Shown here: positions 35,836 through 50,300 of the stretch, one piece after another | Layout of the letters: every line of letters starts with the position of its first letter | Position numbering within the stretch: position 1 is the first letter of the stretch | From: Trebouxia sp. TZW2008 | Taxonomy: Eukaryota; Chlorophyta; Trebouxiophyceae; Trebouxiales; Trebouxiaceae | Direction of reading: 5' to 3' | DNA length: 64,000 nt | Assembly: GCA_002118135.1 (NCBI GenBank) | Contig: BDIU01000358.1 | Coordinates: 299,895 to 363,894 of the forward strand | The notes under the pieces: model-generated | What the model saw: only the letters and a program-made list of their open reading frames with translations | The model's database searches: none | Told to the model about the DNA's origin: nothing | Position numbers and translations under genes: made by a program

Positions 35836-36784
35836 ATTGTGCTCAAGGTTCCAGTCAAGGGCTGATATAATTGATGAGCTTGACAGTCACCTGTCGAATG
35901 TGTCACACATATATATAAGTCCCTTATTGACTGCTGACTCTGATGCCAGATCACAATACGCACACTTGTATTTGCGTCTTACAGAGCTTTTTGCGTGATC
36001 CGCAGTCAAAAATCACTATGGCTGCGGATGACAGGTGAGCGATGCATCAGCGTTCCGTGACAGATGTCATGCCTCACTTTCCAGACACTCAATGCAGGAC
36101 CAAGAGTCAAGAGCAGCTGGACTTTTTCATCTCCCGCAGATCTATTTGCATCAGATGTATAGGATACACGCAATGCTGTCGCTCTTAGTATATCTACTCA
36201 GCCAGACGAGAACATGTTATCATCACACACACAGCACAGAGTCTGACATGTAAAGCTGCCCTGGCTCTGCAGGTCTGCTGCGTATTAGGCAACGTCATGC
36301 AGACTTCCTACATAAGCTGCGCTCTGGTCGATGCAGGGCCCTTCAAATAGAGCAAAGCGAACGGGCTTCTGCTTAGGGCGCTATTTTGTTCATACTGGCG
36401 TTTATGTATCAGCAGTCCTAATCCTGATATTGTCTTTTTGTCAGCGTCGAGATTGCAAACAAAAATTGCTTGTTGATAGCTCTGAAAGATGTGAGTGATT
36501 CACAACCTTGACAGAGACTAGCAGTAGCATCGATACAGACGCCAGCAAATTTTGATCTGCTTTTGGAAACAGTCAAATTGAACACCACGAACATGCATTT
36601 ATACACTTGAAAACAATGACCTGTCACAGTGTACAACAAGGAAACCATGCTAAAATGCCATGCACCCAGCAGATTTGTGCACGACTGCATCAAGATTTGC
36701 ATGTATGGTCTGACAAGCACAAGAGAGTGACTTGCACATTGCAGCCTCTGAAAACAAACACAGAGAATCAGCTTCAGCAGTATA
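35836..36784. other. Convergent intergenic region
   Basis: 3' flanks of TCF25 and the plastid gene. No gene seen. A TGTAA occurs near 36249 and could be the TCF25 polyadenylation signal. Confidence 0.45.
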
Positions 36785-37883
36785 TCATTCAGGTACATTC
36801 TGCTTCAGAAATTTATGTGCAGGGTGGGACTCAAAGAACTTGTCGAACCTAGCTTCCTGTTGTGGAGTGATCTGATTTTCATATTGAGCTGCAGCTTCAA
36901 AATCTGCTTCGTCATCTACACGGTCATAGTATCGCTGTACATGCAAGTCAACTCGGCCTTCTTCCGGCTCCACAAAGTCGTCAACATCATACAACTGCAT
37001 TGCATCGGTTTCTGCTGTGCCAAGGTTCCATTGAGGGTCAACAGGAATTTTTTCCCGCTGCTCGAAGTCAGGCTGTCCTTTGAATCCTCTTCTAACAAAG
37101 GCATAAACCTTTTGGTAAGTCAAAATGCCTAGAAAGATTTGATCGTCCAGATTAGCTCGCCATTCTGGGAGATCGTTGATTTGGTCAAGTATCGCTGCAG
37201 CTATGGTGCCTGCGACAAAGAACCTTATGACTTCTTGCAGAAGGTGCCACACTTGTTTTGCCCACGTGATAGGCTCGAAAGTGATCCAGGGCCCATCATC
37301 ATCCTCAAACGCGCCAAAGTCATCCTTTCCAAACCCCCCTCCTCCTCCACCTCCCCCTCCTCTGTCCCCTCCACCCTTACCCCCTGACCCACCACCTGGT
37401 GCATCGTCATATGCAGCAAGCATGTCGCCCTTGTCCTTGAAGACGCCTTGCAAGGCACCGCGTGCTGCGTCCTGCAGATACAACCAGAGTGAGATGTTGC
37501 TCATGATCAATCAAGCCACATTGACTTGAACGCCGTGCCTGAGCAATGAAGTCCGGCGTGATCAAGTCCAATACAAAGTGCTGCCCAACAACAGATGCAT
37601 TAAGGCTTGCCTCGTTCCCGGCGGGATTGACAATGGAACTTGAGTCTCCTAATGGCGGTGCCGCTGGAGTGTTAGGCACAGGGCCGGGTTCTCCAGGCTC
37701 TGGTGCTCCAGGCCGAGAGTCGCAGCGTGCAGGACAGTATCGATGTCTCCGCAAGCTGGCAGCTTGTCTTTGTGCATGGAGTCGGCGGCCGCTGGCAAGT
37801 CTCGCAAGTTGAAGGGTGTGGGTATGATGACATTGTGTACGAACAGGAGTTGTCATGCGCAGAAGGCTTCCGGTCAGGGCCAT
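36785..37883 (-). CDS. Conserved plastid-targeted protein, unknown function
   Basis: Exon 1 is 37883-37539 and exon 2 is 37471-36785 (TGA), about 343 aa. I do not know its function. The first ~45 residues are Arg/Leu/Ser-rich and transit-like. A linker of Pro, Ser and then a long Gly run (GGGGGGGGG) precedes a conserved-looking block: DDDGPWITFEPITWAKQVWH, a weak membrane segment around FFVAGTIAAAILDQI, DQIFLGILTYQKVYAFVRRG, and an acidic C-terminus with DAMQLYDVDDFVEPEEG and FFESHPAHKFLKQNVP. The order resembles a plant and alga plastid family that I cannot name. The junction is uncertain: a GC-AG intron of 67 nt (CAG|GCACGG...CTGCAG|GAC) is in frame, and GT donors a few bases on also work with a nearby acceptor. 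Confidence 0.68.
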
Positions 37884-38314
37884 CGGAAGCTGCAGTCACG
37901 CCGGCTGCTGAGCACGTGCACGTTTCGAACACATGCTAGACAGCCGGCAGCATCGATGCAAGCCGTTCAGATTGTAAACGCTGCTTCTCTTGGCGATCTG
38001 TCACGCAATGTGCATCAAACAGGCACGCGAAGATGGTGCAAAAGCTTGGTCAAAGCTAGGGTTAGCTCGCAAGTAACCCTAAACAAGTACGGCAAGCGTG
38101 TTTGACCTCGGCAAGCGCGTGCGGGTTGTGAGCGTTCATTGCAAGTTTGCTCTGATCACTGCATCTAATAAACGTTACCGCGCACCGCGTGTAATAAGCT
38201 TTTCATGCAGTGCTTACAGCAATCCCGTACTCTTGTCAATCTGACCCTGTAGCGTTGTTCTCATTTTCCCTGTGCCTGGTCTTAAGGCAAATCTTCAGCT
38301 TGCAGCTCGTCTAT
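37884..38314. promoter_or_regulatory. Divergent spacer, plastid gene / SPOC gene
   Basis: Should contain both promoters. A CTTGCAG acceptor-like site at 38302 hints that the SPOC gene may have an upstream noncoding exon. No other element is assigned. Confidence 0.35.
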
Positions 38315-41300
38315 ATGGAGCTGCAAAGAGCACGGAGGGCGATCAAGCCTCCCAAGAAGTACTTGGAAGCTGAAGGTGAGCGTACACTATTCTGCGCTCA
38401 ACAGCAAGACCTGCCATTACGATCTATGCTGTTCAATCATATAAGCGTCAGCAGGCATGCTCTTCGTGTGCAGATGATCAGCCAGCCACGGGCACTCCAG
38501 AAGCAGAACAGCCGATGTTTGTGTATAGGCTGTTGAAGAAAAGAGAAGTCAATAGGGACCTTGTCAATCAGGAGGTTGTTACCTGCGATGTTTGCAGTTC
38601 AATATCTTGCTTGCAGTGCATCGCTTCCAATATGCTGAAGGTTCAAGTGCTTGTATTGCTTGTCAGGTGCATGTTCTGTGGCCAGATGATGGTATATGGT
38701 ACAAGGCTGAAGTTCTCAAGGTGAACTATGTTACCTGTCCGTGTTTGACGGCCATTCATGACAGTAGGATCGACGCTGCAGCCACTGGTGTCACCTGTGT
38801 TTTGCATTGGTCCTGCTACATGATCTGTGCTTCACAGTCTTGTTTGCTTGCTCTTGTTTCAATGAGCATATTTGCTGAAGACATATGTTTGTAGCCACAT
38901 TCCTCCAGCGATTGTGCACAAGAGATGTGAAAGCCATGCTAGAAATTCCACAACAACAACGAGAGCAGCATTCAGCAAACATCAGTTTTCTACCAATGGC
39001 TTTGATTGAGCCTTCTTCTTGCATGTAGAAACATGAAATTTTTTCTCAAGTTGCCAAACACCATTGAGCACAGCACTCAGCAGACAGCACTCGCTACAGC
39101 TTTGATTGAATCTTGCTTCTGCATGCTGCAGTTGCGTACCAGAGACATGAAGGCTGTGCTTGAGTATCCCAAAGAAGAAGAGCATGAGGAGGTGGATCTG
39201 ACCGACCTGATTGAGGACGGTCAAATTGCCCTCAGTAAGTTGTCTTCCATCCGTGCTTCACTTGCACTGTATTGTAAAACACCTGCTTCATCATCATGTC
39301 TAACACAAGCTAGTCTGGCAAGACAGGACTTGGGGCTCACACATCTACTTCGTGTGCTCAAAATTTGCGAGAACTATGATCACTATCATCCTGATAATCA
39401 ATGTCAATACCGTCACCATCACACTTCTGCAAGATCATGTTGACAAACATGTTTAGTGACATGTGTACCAAACTGCCACCACATCAAGTTATTCTTCTTT
39501 TTTGTAATAAAGTTGTGGCCACTCCTGCTGTTGACATCAGACACATTCTACGGCATTGGGTCATAGTGTCCTGCTCACAAACGATTGACGCTAATCTTGA
39601 TCATCATCATGTTACTGGAAGTGAAATCACTAGAATCTTTATTGGCATCGGGCATGTCCTGTTGCAGTGGAGCCTAAAGTACCTTTCCACAAACAATTGT
39701 CCTCATCCTGATCATGTTGCTGTGATCATTACCATCAACATGGTCATTCTCACTCTATTGGCATCACTGTTGACATCAGATGTCCTGTTGCAGTGGAGCC
39801 TAGGGTACCTTTCCACAAAAAATGTTCCCATCCTGATCATGTTGCTGTGATCAATATCATCAGCATTGTCATCCTCACTCTATTGGCATCACTGTTGACA
39901 TCAGATGTGGTGTGCTGCAGTGGAGCTTAGGGCGCCTTCTCGCGGACGATTGTTCTCATCCTAATCACTCTCATGTTGCTGTGATCAATATCATCAGCAC
40001 TGTTATTCTCACTCTATTGGCATCACTGTTGACATCAGATGTTGTGTGCTGCAGTGGAGCCTAGGGCGCCTTCTCACGGACGATTGTTCTCATCCTAATC
40101 ACTCTCATGTTGCTGTGATCAATATCATCAGCAGTGTCATTCTCATTCTACTGGCATAAAGTAAGGTTGTCCCCCTTCTCCCAATCAAAACACATACCAT
40201 TGTCCAACCCAAGCTCTTCAAAGGTTTTAACTGTTGACACCAGATGTTGTGTGCTGCAGTGGAGCCTGGGGTACCTTTCACAAACAATTGTTCTCATCCA
40301 AACCGTTATCAAGTTGCTGTGATCAGTGTCATCAGCATAATCAGTAACATCTTATTGGTATCATTGTTGGTCCACCCGCTAGCAGGACTCCATGCCCCGT
40401 GGCCGCCACGTGCGCCTTAGAGGGTTGCAAAGACCTGCGCAACACTGTTGTGTGCGGCCGCAGCTGCCCATTACGTTAGACTGGCGCGGCCCAACATGTG
40501 TGACATCAGATATGGCGTGATGCAGTGGAGCCTAGGGTACCTTCTCACAAACTCAGGAAGGATGAGTTTGCTGTTCCTGAGGACGCCGAGACGCCTCACA
40601 TCTCAGAGCCAGTCCATGAGCTTAGTGAAGAGGAGGAAGGAGCATCTCCCGACCCTGAAGATCAACGGGAGCCAGTGTTCAAGGAAGACGAAGAAGAAGA
40701 TGACGACATTCCTGACGCTGGGGCAATTGAAGAAGAGCCATCTGAGGGGTCAGATGTTAGCCAAGCAGCTCTGTCTGAACAAGCGTCCAGTAGCAGCAGC
40801 GGCAATGATCAAACGGTCAGTTCCTTTGAGGCTTTTTCACCTGCTGCCTGCTTGGCACTAGGACCTACCAATGTTTGATGTGTGTGCAGACGTGCGCCAA
40901 AGCTTGAACAAGCTGCTAGGCTTGTTGGGCAACATCAGCTGCTTGTGAACATGATGTAGCCGCCAGCTTGTCATATGCTAGTCTTGTCTCTTGAGAGCAT
41001 TCAGGTCCTCAAAGCAAACGCAAATGTACCATTTCACCCTAATCTGTAGGGGCAAGGAATCTTGATGCATCGCTTGCTCGTAATCCGCCTACTCACCACG
41101 ATTCACCCTGAGGAATGTAAATAAAGCAAATGTGATAGTTGGTGTATATGTCTGATTTGTCGAATGTGCTCCATGTCATCAAGGGGCATGCCAGAAGTCT
41201 TACTGCGTGTGTTCCCAGGCTGCTGAGGAAGAAGCAGAAGACTTGGCAGCAGAGCCAGCAGAAGAAGATGAGGCACATGATGAGTCAATGGATGAAGCTG

Positions 41301-44300
41301 AGGGTAGCCTACCCAGCCTAGGCAAGAGGCGGTCTACAGACACAGCTCTCTCTGGACAGACTTCCAAGTGGGCTAGACCAGGGTCACTGACAGAGGTGCT
41401 GTCTTATGCGTTTGTCTGCGCTTTGTGCCTGTGTCTGAAAACAAGTTCTTACCCTCCACAATGCAATGTGTCTATGGCGCTTGCTGTCAGAAGACTCTGG
41501 TTGCAGTGCATGAGCTGCAGTCATGTAATACAGCAATTTGTATTTCAATGCATCGTGCAAATGCCCAATCTCTGACTGTCTTAGCCTTGTCTGGTCAACA
41601 AGCTTCTGTCTTTGCAAAGCCACTGTCTTACAAGCAAACATATGTCTTGGTCCATCACATCTGACAGCACTATGGCATTCACTGATGCACAGAAAGTGTA
41701 ATTAATTGCTGCTTTAGCGTGCTAGACAAACAGTCAGTCACCTGTGGCACATGTGTCAGAATGCTTCATGCATGACAATCGACTGCCTGCTGATGTCAGG
41801 TGGCACGAAAGCAAGGCTGGCGACCTCAGCATTCCCAACCCCAATCCAACCCCACAGTATCACCCCAGCGTCCCCAGCAGGTCAATGTTACCCACTTCTC
41901 ACCTTCACGCAGAAGCCCACATCAGCTGCATGACCCTGGCAGTGACCCTAGCAGTGGCACTGCTCAGGCCACAGCTTTGGGGGAGCGGTCACATGGCTCA
42001 GAGGCTCTTCACAGCTTTGAGGCAGCTGCTGCCAGAGCTAGTCGCATTGCTGAGGAAGCTGCCACAGCTGGGGCCGCCAAAGAAGAAGAAGCTGCTGATG
42101 CAGAGGACTATGACACAGCGCAGAAGTATGCGCAGCGTATGCTAGGGTCTCTTGGGCAGCCCAGGAGCTCAGCAGGCGCAGCAGCAGGCAAACGATTCTA
42201 TGGTGCGTCGTTACGCCATGAATATTGAGTGTCAACTATACTTTGTGCTGGGCTGTGTCTTTTTGTACGCCCACTTTTCTCAGAGGGCATACCTGTGCAT
42301 TTGGGCCCATCAATACAGGCCAATGCTTGTGCAGCTAGATTCATCAACAAGTGCAAATGTGCTGATGCTGTCATAGAAGGCTTTCAAATTTTTTGTGCAT
42401 ACAACCAATAGGCACATTCTGCGTAGCTGCGCACCGCTTTGAGCAATTGCAGCTTGCTGATTGGCATCCAAATGACTCTGGCATTATGCTTTCTTGCGTA
42501 CCAGCTTGAGCTCAATGTCATAGGTAACTACAGGCTTATCACCAAACAACTCGTACTGTCACACAGTTGCTGCACAATGACAACAGTTGGGCATGTTTAT
42601 TTTAATTGAAACGGCCTCTGGTGGCAGCTGCAGCTTACCACTTTCCAGCCATTTCCAGTCAAATTCTGCCACTTGACGCCATTCTTGGGCTTGCGATGCA
42701 GAAGAAGTAAGACACACCTGCCAGCGCTAGTCATCTGCTGCTGTCTGACGCATACGTGTGTTGCATACTGATGCGCTCTGAGCTTGGCATTGCTGCACTG
42801 CCAAGAGGATTGCCCAGATGGGTCCCAGTGTGTTGCATCTGCATGCGTGCATTCATTGTTCTACTGCCAAGGGATCCACAGCTGGCCACTTGGTTGTGTG
42901 TGCATACAGGCACTCAGCAGTCCTCCAGTAGTTTAGGCAGAACATCAGGACTCAAGGGCCGGCCCAGTCAGTCTCAGCAAGATCCACAGGTGAGATAGCA
43001 GGCTGCTTGAGATGCACCTTTGAGCTGTCAAGCTTCCAAACAGAAATGTCTCTCCAGAGCATGTCAGCAGTTGCTGTTGCAGCATGTCATGATCTGGTGG
43101 CTAGGCATGGTGCACAGCATGCATGTCAGCGCAATACAGCCTTGCTCCTGTCCCCAATGCACCAAATGCAGCCACAACCATGTGCACCTGCTTTTGAGCG
43201 AAAGAGCCTGCAAAAACAACACCTGTGAAAATTGATTGCATGCATCACAGGCAGTGCGAGAGAAGGTCATTTCTAACCTGGCAAACTCACTGGAGAAGGC
43301 TGCAACTGAGCTAAAAAAGGAGGGCCTGACTGAGGGTCTGCCTGACGCCACAACAGTGGCCAGGGCAGTTGAACAGGCGCTGCAGCAGCACTTTGGTTTG
43401 TCCCTTCAACTGCCTGTCCCTGAATGATTGTGTTCGCATGCAGCTCGCATGCATCATTAGTGCAAACAGACAGGTTGCTTTCATTGTCGGTCTTTGCTTG
43501 CCTTGTATCACTGCTCTCTCTTTCAAGCAAAGGTGCTGCAAAGGATGTGCTTGCTCAGCTGCCACTGTGCTGCTACCCAACATGCTCTGCACTGTGCAGA
43601 CAGGACTGCTGTCAAACATCTGCATGCCTCTGTGCATACCTAGCTGTGCTTCTGCCAATGATTGCCTGTAGCTGCCTGTAGGCATTTCTGCTGAGGCTCT
43701 TCCACTGCAGCTCACAGGCAATGAATACTGCACTGCGCTGAAGGATTGGAAGTGTCTACAGTGCTGAGACAACAGCGCCATGTTGTGCTGTACTGAAACA
43801 GCATGCAGTAAGCACACTGCTGACGAGCGCCCAGTTCAGATTTAGTAAGCTGCTAACTGGTTATTGGTTGTGTCAATGGTATAGGTACAGACAAGGAGTA
43901 CAGGCAGAAGGTGCGCAGCCTCTCCTTCAACCTGAGGGATGCAAGCAACCCAGAGCTCAGGGCTCGAGTGCTACAAGGGGAAGTGACACCTGACCGCCTT
44001 GTGCAGATGACGCCCAATGAGCTTGCATCCAAGGTATGTGGCTTTGCCATACAATCCAAAGTGCCCTCTCAGAAGAGCTTGTCTTGTGTGACACCTTTGT
44101 GCATGTCCCACTGCCAGGAAAAGCTCAGAGCTTGTGCAGAGTGTTGCTGAAATCTCTAGTGTGCGTGCTGTCCAGCCTGGCAGCTTTGTACTTCAGTCCT
44201 GCACCAGTCTGCTTTACCTGAACTGCAAGCACTGACTGCAAAGATTTGCAGCAAGCAGCAACCACTCTATGGCTCACTTTCAATACTCATGCAGGAGTTG

Positions 44301-47300
44301 AGTCAGTGGCGGCAGCAGCAGCTGCAGGAGTCACTGCGCAACTCTGTGCTAGATGAAGAAGCTGCCGCTAAGTTCAGCACTGCTGCTGCTCTAGCTGCCA
44401 AGGAGAAGCGCAACCAGATGGCCAAGGCAAATTACGACAAGGGGCTGCTCACTGCTGTGGACAATGTCGAGGCCTTCCAAGAGGTGAGCCTCACTCGCAA
44501 TCATGACATGTTGGGCTTGGATTTGCAAAGTACGGCAGCCTTTTTAAAATCCAGAAGCTGATCCTGTCAATTTCATTGCTGCTGCTGCACTTGCTGTTGG
44601 AGACACTGAAGCCCTTCTTTGTGTTCACCTCACACAGCATCTTCAACAGTTGGCCCAGGTGTGAAAGATAGGCTGGTTGGTGACACTGTTGGTTGCATAT
44701 TTCAACAGTATACTTGTAGAAGTCACAGTAGGGCGCAGGACTTCTGTGCTTTCATCTTGTAAAGCCAAGTCAATTCTCAGAAGCCCTGATGCCCTCCATG
44801 GCAATCTTGATGTGTCATCTGATGGGGAGACTAGCAGGAGCTTTGTAGCGTGTCCTGAGATCTGGGGTCTGACAGTAATTTTGCATGACATCAGCCTTGA
44901 CCTCATTTGCCTGCTTGTGCATTTGACAGCACCAGTCAAGGAGACATTCCACCATGATGCCAAGCCGCCCTTTAGGCAGCTTGAGAGCTTTGACAGCAGT
45001 GCAGTGAAGACCCCAGAGGCTTCACCTCCCACCCGCCTGACCTCATCAGGAGACCAGGTGGAGAGTCTGATGACATTGGGCCTGACTCACTTCATGTGTC
45101 TGTGCAGCTAACAGCACCAATCAAGGAGACAGTCCGCCACGAAGCCAAGCCATCCTTCAGGCAGCTTGAGAGCTTTGTCGATGGTGCAAGGAAGGCTCCT
45201 GAGGTTTCATCTCCAACCTGCCGGAGCTGATCAGGGGATCAAGAAGGATCATGTCATTGGCCCTGACTCATTTCATCTGTCTGTGCAGCCAACAGCACCA
45301 ATCAAGGAGACAGTCCACCACGAAGCCAAGCTATCCTTCAGGCAGCTTGAGAGCTTTGTCGATGGTGCAGTGAAGGCTCCTGAGGTTTCATGTCCAACCT
45401 GCTGGACCTGATCAGGGGATCAAGCAGAAGGATTATGTCATCGGCCCTGACTCATTTCATCTGTCTGTGCAGCCAACAGCACCAATCAAGGAGACAGTCC
45501 ACCACGAAGCCAAGCCATCCTTAAGGCAGCTTGAGAGCTTTGACAGCGGTGCAGTGAAGGCTCCTGAGGTTTCGTCCCCAACCCACCTGACCTCTTCTGG
45601 AGACTTTGGTAGGGAGGAGGCTGTACCCTCTGAGGGTTTGAAGAAGGCAGAGCCTGGCAGCAGATCCCTGGACAGCAGTTCCACTGGGCGAGGCAGCGGT
45701 GGCAGCGCAAGCTTCAACTGGGCTAGCATCAAGGTTTGGCATCAGCCTTCTGAGTGAGCTGCTGTTGCGTAACATGCGCATCTCAGTACGGTGCAAAGTT
45801 CATTCCTTCACGAGCTGGTTGCATGCTAGCACTTTCTTGCAATGCCTGAAGCGCTTGGCCCTCCAGCCAGAGTAAGAGACATGGGTTTGCGGCAGATGTA
45901 AATTGCTGCGCGAGCACTGTGTACTGTCCATGTGCCCTTGCACAGTCTACATTGTACATAAAGCAACCTGTATCTGCAAACGCGTGAGTCCAGCGTGCAA
46001 TATGTTGCATGTATTTATTGTGCAAGCCTACACCAATGCCAAACTACACATTATGTATACATGCAACCTGTGTCTTGAGCCCCTGACCCCCACATCACTA
46101 CCTGTATTCTGCAATGTGGAGTTTTGTCATGTAGCATTCTGCAACAAAGCCTGCTTCAGCTGTGCTCTGGTTTCATGACAGAACTCAATAATCTTCTGGC
46201 GGCAGCATGCATCTGCATGTAACCTGATTGCACCCTGACCAGTTCTTCACACAAACCATACATGCTAAACATATGCATTTCAGGCACATGCCAGCAAGCT
46301 GCTCAAAGACGCAGAAGCCCCTGACAGTTGCTGAAAGGGTCGTGGCTTCTGCCAAGGCAGATGCTGCTGCCAAACCATGGTTTAGGTCAAAAACTTCTTT
46401 ATGAGATCCATACATGCCAAACATGTTGGTTGCAGGCGCATGCCAGCAAGCTAGCAAAAGATGCAGAGGCCCCTGACAGTCGTTTCAAAGGCTTTGATGA
46501 GTTCATGGCTTCTGCCAAGGCAGATGCTGCTGCTAAGCCACAGCCTTTAGTCAAAGAAGAAGGCCCTTCAGAAGCTGAGGCTGTGGACATGCCTTACTCG
46601 CCAAGTGCAGCAGCAAAAGCTGAGGTTGATGCAGATCTGCCTGACCTTGTGAATCTGATTGGCTCTTCAGATGGCTTGGCCAGGAAGCAGGTACAGCATG
46701 TACAATTCACAATGACACTACAGTCTGAAAGCCATGATAATGGCTGCATTTCTGAGCTAGGCATACCTCTCAACATATGTTGACTGCCTCTACAAACAGC
46801 TCTGGAGCTGTGCGTCAATCTATGTCCAACAGCCACGCAATATGTTCAGTGTTGGTCTGAATGAGGGTGTTGCCTTTTCTGCCTTGTTGCTGACCAGTGT
46901 GCTTGCCGTTTGATGTCAATGCAGGTGTGGCATGGGCAGTTGCATGTGCCAGGCATGTTCAGAGCGTCAGTATCAGCAGACATGTTGGCAGGCACAGGCG
47001 ATGTTGGCAGGATGTTTAGCGGCAGTGAGGTATGTCACTGCATGTTTACATGATGCAGGGCATCACATGGCCTTGTTCAGTCAAAGCATGTCTACAAACC
47101 AAGCTGACACTACGATGCCGAGCATGCTGCTTTATGTTATGACCATTGTATGATGCACAGCAGGAAGAAAGACATGGCGTCGTCTGCTGTGATGTCCTTT
47201 GCTTTTTCAAGTTGCCTGATGCTGTGGAGTGCAACATGTAAGCAAGAGCAGCCAAGCTTCTGCTCACATCCTTGACTTTCTTGTGCTTTTGCAGGTGGCA

Positions 47301-50300
47301 GTGAAGGGCCGTGTGAACCTTGACAAGCTGACTGCTTTTCTTGAAGAGTTGCGTGTGTCAAAGAGCCGCACTGTTTCACTAGGGACACTCATGTCTGCTC
47401 GTGATGCATCTGCTGCTGACACAACGCATATAGCGGAGGTGAGGTGTTTTTTATTATCAGCTGATTCATGTGGACAGCATTGTGCCCTGTCAGCAGGACA
47501 GCATACTGGACCATTGGTAAAAGTGACACAGTTGATGCGCAGCATTGCATGGCTGCTCAAACTTGCATGGCCATTTCACATCTGCATGCCAGAGCTTTGC
47601 TTGCATGTCTTTGCCTGTTGCATGCAATAATTGCCTGTCTCAATTGTGCCATAAGTTCTGGATAAGTGAGCAGCAGCAGTTATTTATACATACATAACTG
47701 CTGCCAATCCAAACTGGCAACCTCCAACAAGAGCTTGAGGCAGATACAAGGCAGACATGCAAACTGGCTGTTGCATACAATTGTATGCACCAGAAGGCAG
47801 CTGAAACGTTCACAGAGCAGGCTAGGAGGGAGTACATGACATACACCCTCAAAGGCAAATGCAACACATCAGAGATTGCAGTATGAGGTTGAGAATATTG
47901 GAAAATGACATTTTGGCATAAGCCATTGCCAACCCAAATGCAAAAGCTCTACAAATCATCTCTCTGCTAAAAGCTGAATAGTCATGCATTATCTGGAAAA
48001 AGCTCTTGAAGTCTAGGGCAGCTTGCAAGTCCTCGAAAAGTGGCTGATTCTTATCAATGCAGCAGAATTCAGCCTGAAGCGTTTTCTAATCCTCCCTGAA
48101 TCCGGTCAGGAAAATTCCAGCATTGACCTGAGCAATTGCTTGCTGCACAGCTCGTTTTTGGTCTGCATGCTGGATTGAAACTTGCAATCAGATAGAATGA
48201 AGCAGGTCAAACGAGCCAAGCTCGATAATTACATCCCTGAGTCGAAACAGCCATATCAGGACAATAACTATTCTTGCATGACTAACTTCGTTTGGCTGGT
48301 CATCAGTAATGGACTTCCTCACTTGTGAAGCAGTTGACATGATAGGCTGACACACAGCCATTCTTGCCTATAGCTAAGCTTCCTTGTCTTGTTGCAGTTG
48401 ATTGACATGTACAGCAGCAAGCAGCGTACTGGAGTGCTTGACCTAGAAAGCGGCTTAGAGGCTTACATCATTCCACCATCCCCTCTTGTGGACAGACTGT
48501 TGAGAACTGCCCAGAAGTCAGCACTGCAGGCCAATCACAGCACAGCTTCCATCCCTGCTGCTCTTGACCCATCTTACTTGATGCTGGTGGTCATCCACAG
48601 AAAGGTGTGATCTACCACCAGAGGGACATCAGTCGTGCCTTGCCTTGCACATGTTGCAAGCTTGCCTGATGAATGCAGCCAAGAAGCAAACTGATGCAGG
48701 ACATACATCCCATTGCATTGCAATTTATGTACTACCGACCTGATGCTGCAGAGATGACATGCATCGCCATTACAGTGCGCAGTTCCTTTGCCACCTATCA
48801 CTGCAAGAGTCATGCGACTTGTTGCGTCAGCATTGACCCTGGCTGTTATGCTACAACAGCAGCAGCTGTGCTAGTCAATATACAACATCTTGACTGTTCT
48901 GGCATCACCTGTAACGTGTTTGTAGGACTGGAGGCCAACTCGTGAGCCGGCTGTTCATAGTGACTCACCTCACGCTCAGCCAAGTCCTGCTGAGTTTGAT
49001 GACTCCGAAGCCAATCCAGCAAGTGCCCCTCCACCACCAGCGCCTCCAGGGCCGTTCCCCGGGGCAGGGCCATCCAGCACCACGCCTTCAGCCCTAGGGC
49101 AGGCCCAACAGCCCTTCCCTGGGGCAGGGCCATCAGGCAATGTGCCCCCAGCCCCAAGCGCTCAAGACTTCCCCCGGGCAGGGCTGTCAGCCAGCATGCC
49201 TTCTGCTTCCTCTTCTGGGGCTGTTCCACCAGCAGCCCCTGGGCAAGCATCTTCTATGCAGCAGCTGCAAGCTGCCCTTTCAGCACAGTCTCAGGTGAGC
49301 AGTCGAAGAGAAACTCAAGTAAGAATGCTTAGCATTCATGCCATTGACGGAGGCATCACAGCAATGCTGTCAAGACCATGTGCATAGCAGCAGTCTTCTG
49401 CTCAGCCCAATCTTGGCGTATGCCCACTCAATAAGCATAGCGCTGTGATGATTCCTGGTGTAGGCACAAAAAAGCAATCTGAGTTTTGCCACGATTTTGG
49501 CATCAACGGTAATCCATGATGCTTTGACACTACAGCATCCTTAATGCTGACAACATATGTTCCTCGCTTTGCAGTATCAGGCTTGAAGCGCATGTCACCG
49601 TAACAACTTGACTTTTACATCCTCATCTACAGTTCACTCAATTCAGTCTGATGTGCTAAACCTTACTTGAATACTCATTCCTTTCATTCAATCTCAACAT
49701 GTGTTAGTCAGGCTCAGCAGGCCCATCTAGATTTGTACTGGAGCAATCACTGTCTCCTGTCTGTCTGCCACTAGTTTGGGTTGGGTTCGCCAAGTCAAAC
49801 TTGCCGTACTGATTGACGTGCAGGGGGCAGTTCTACCATCAGGGCTGGATCTGGGAAGCATAAGTGCCCTAGCGGCTGCTCTTGGAGTACAAAGCGTAGC
49901 CATGCCAGGTCAGCGCTCCCAAAGTAGTTGTCTGCATTTGTTAGTCGCTCTCAGTAGCACATGCTCTTTTTTTTGTCGTGCTGCAAAGCAGTCTCTTAAG
50001 ATAGTATGTTGTCATCAGAATTCTTGTGTTAGTCCCTGGTCACAGAGTTCAACAGCAGGCCCTCCAATGAGTCCCCTTTGTTGCCATGCCCTGACCTTGG
50101 TTCGCAATTGTTGCTTTTCTTCTTCTTGATCGCTCACTGTCACTGGCTTGTCTGTATCAGCATGAGTGCTGTGCAGGGTCTCAGGCAAATCAGCCTCAAG
50201 GCTCAGCAGCGTCAGCGTCACACCCCCACCCCAGTCACATGGGTCCCAGCCAGGCGCCGCAGGACCTGTCACATGACCCAAGGATGCGTCAATCAGGGCA

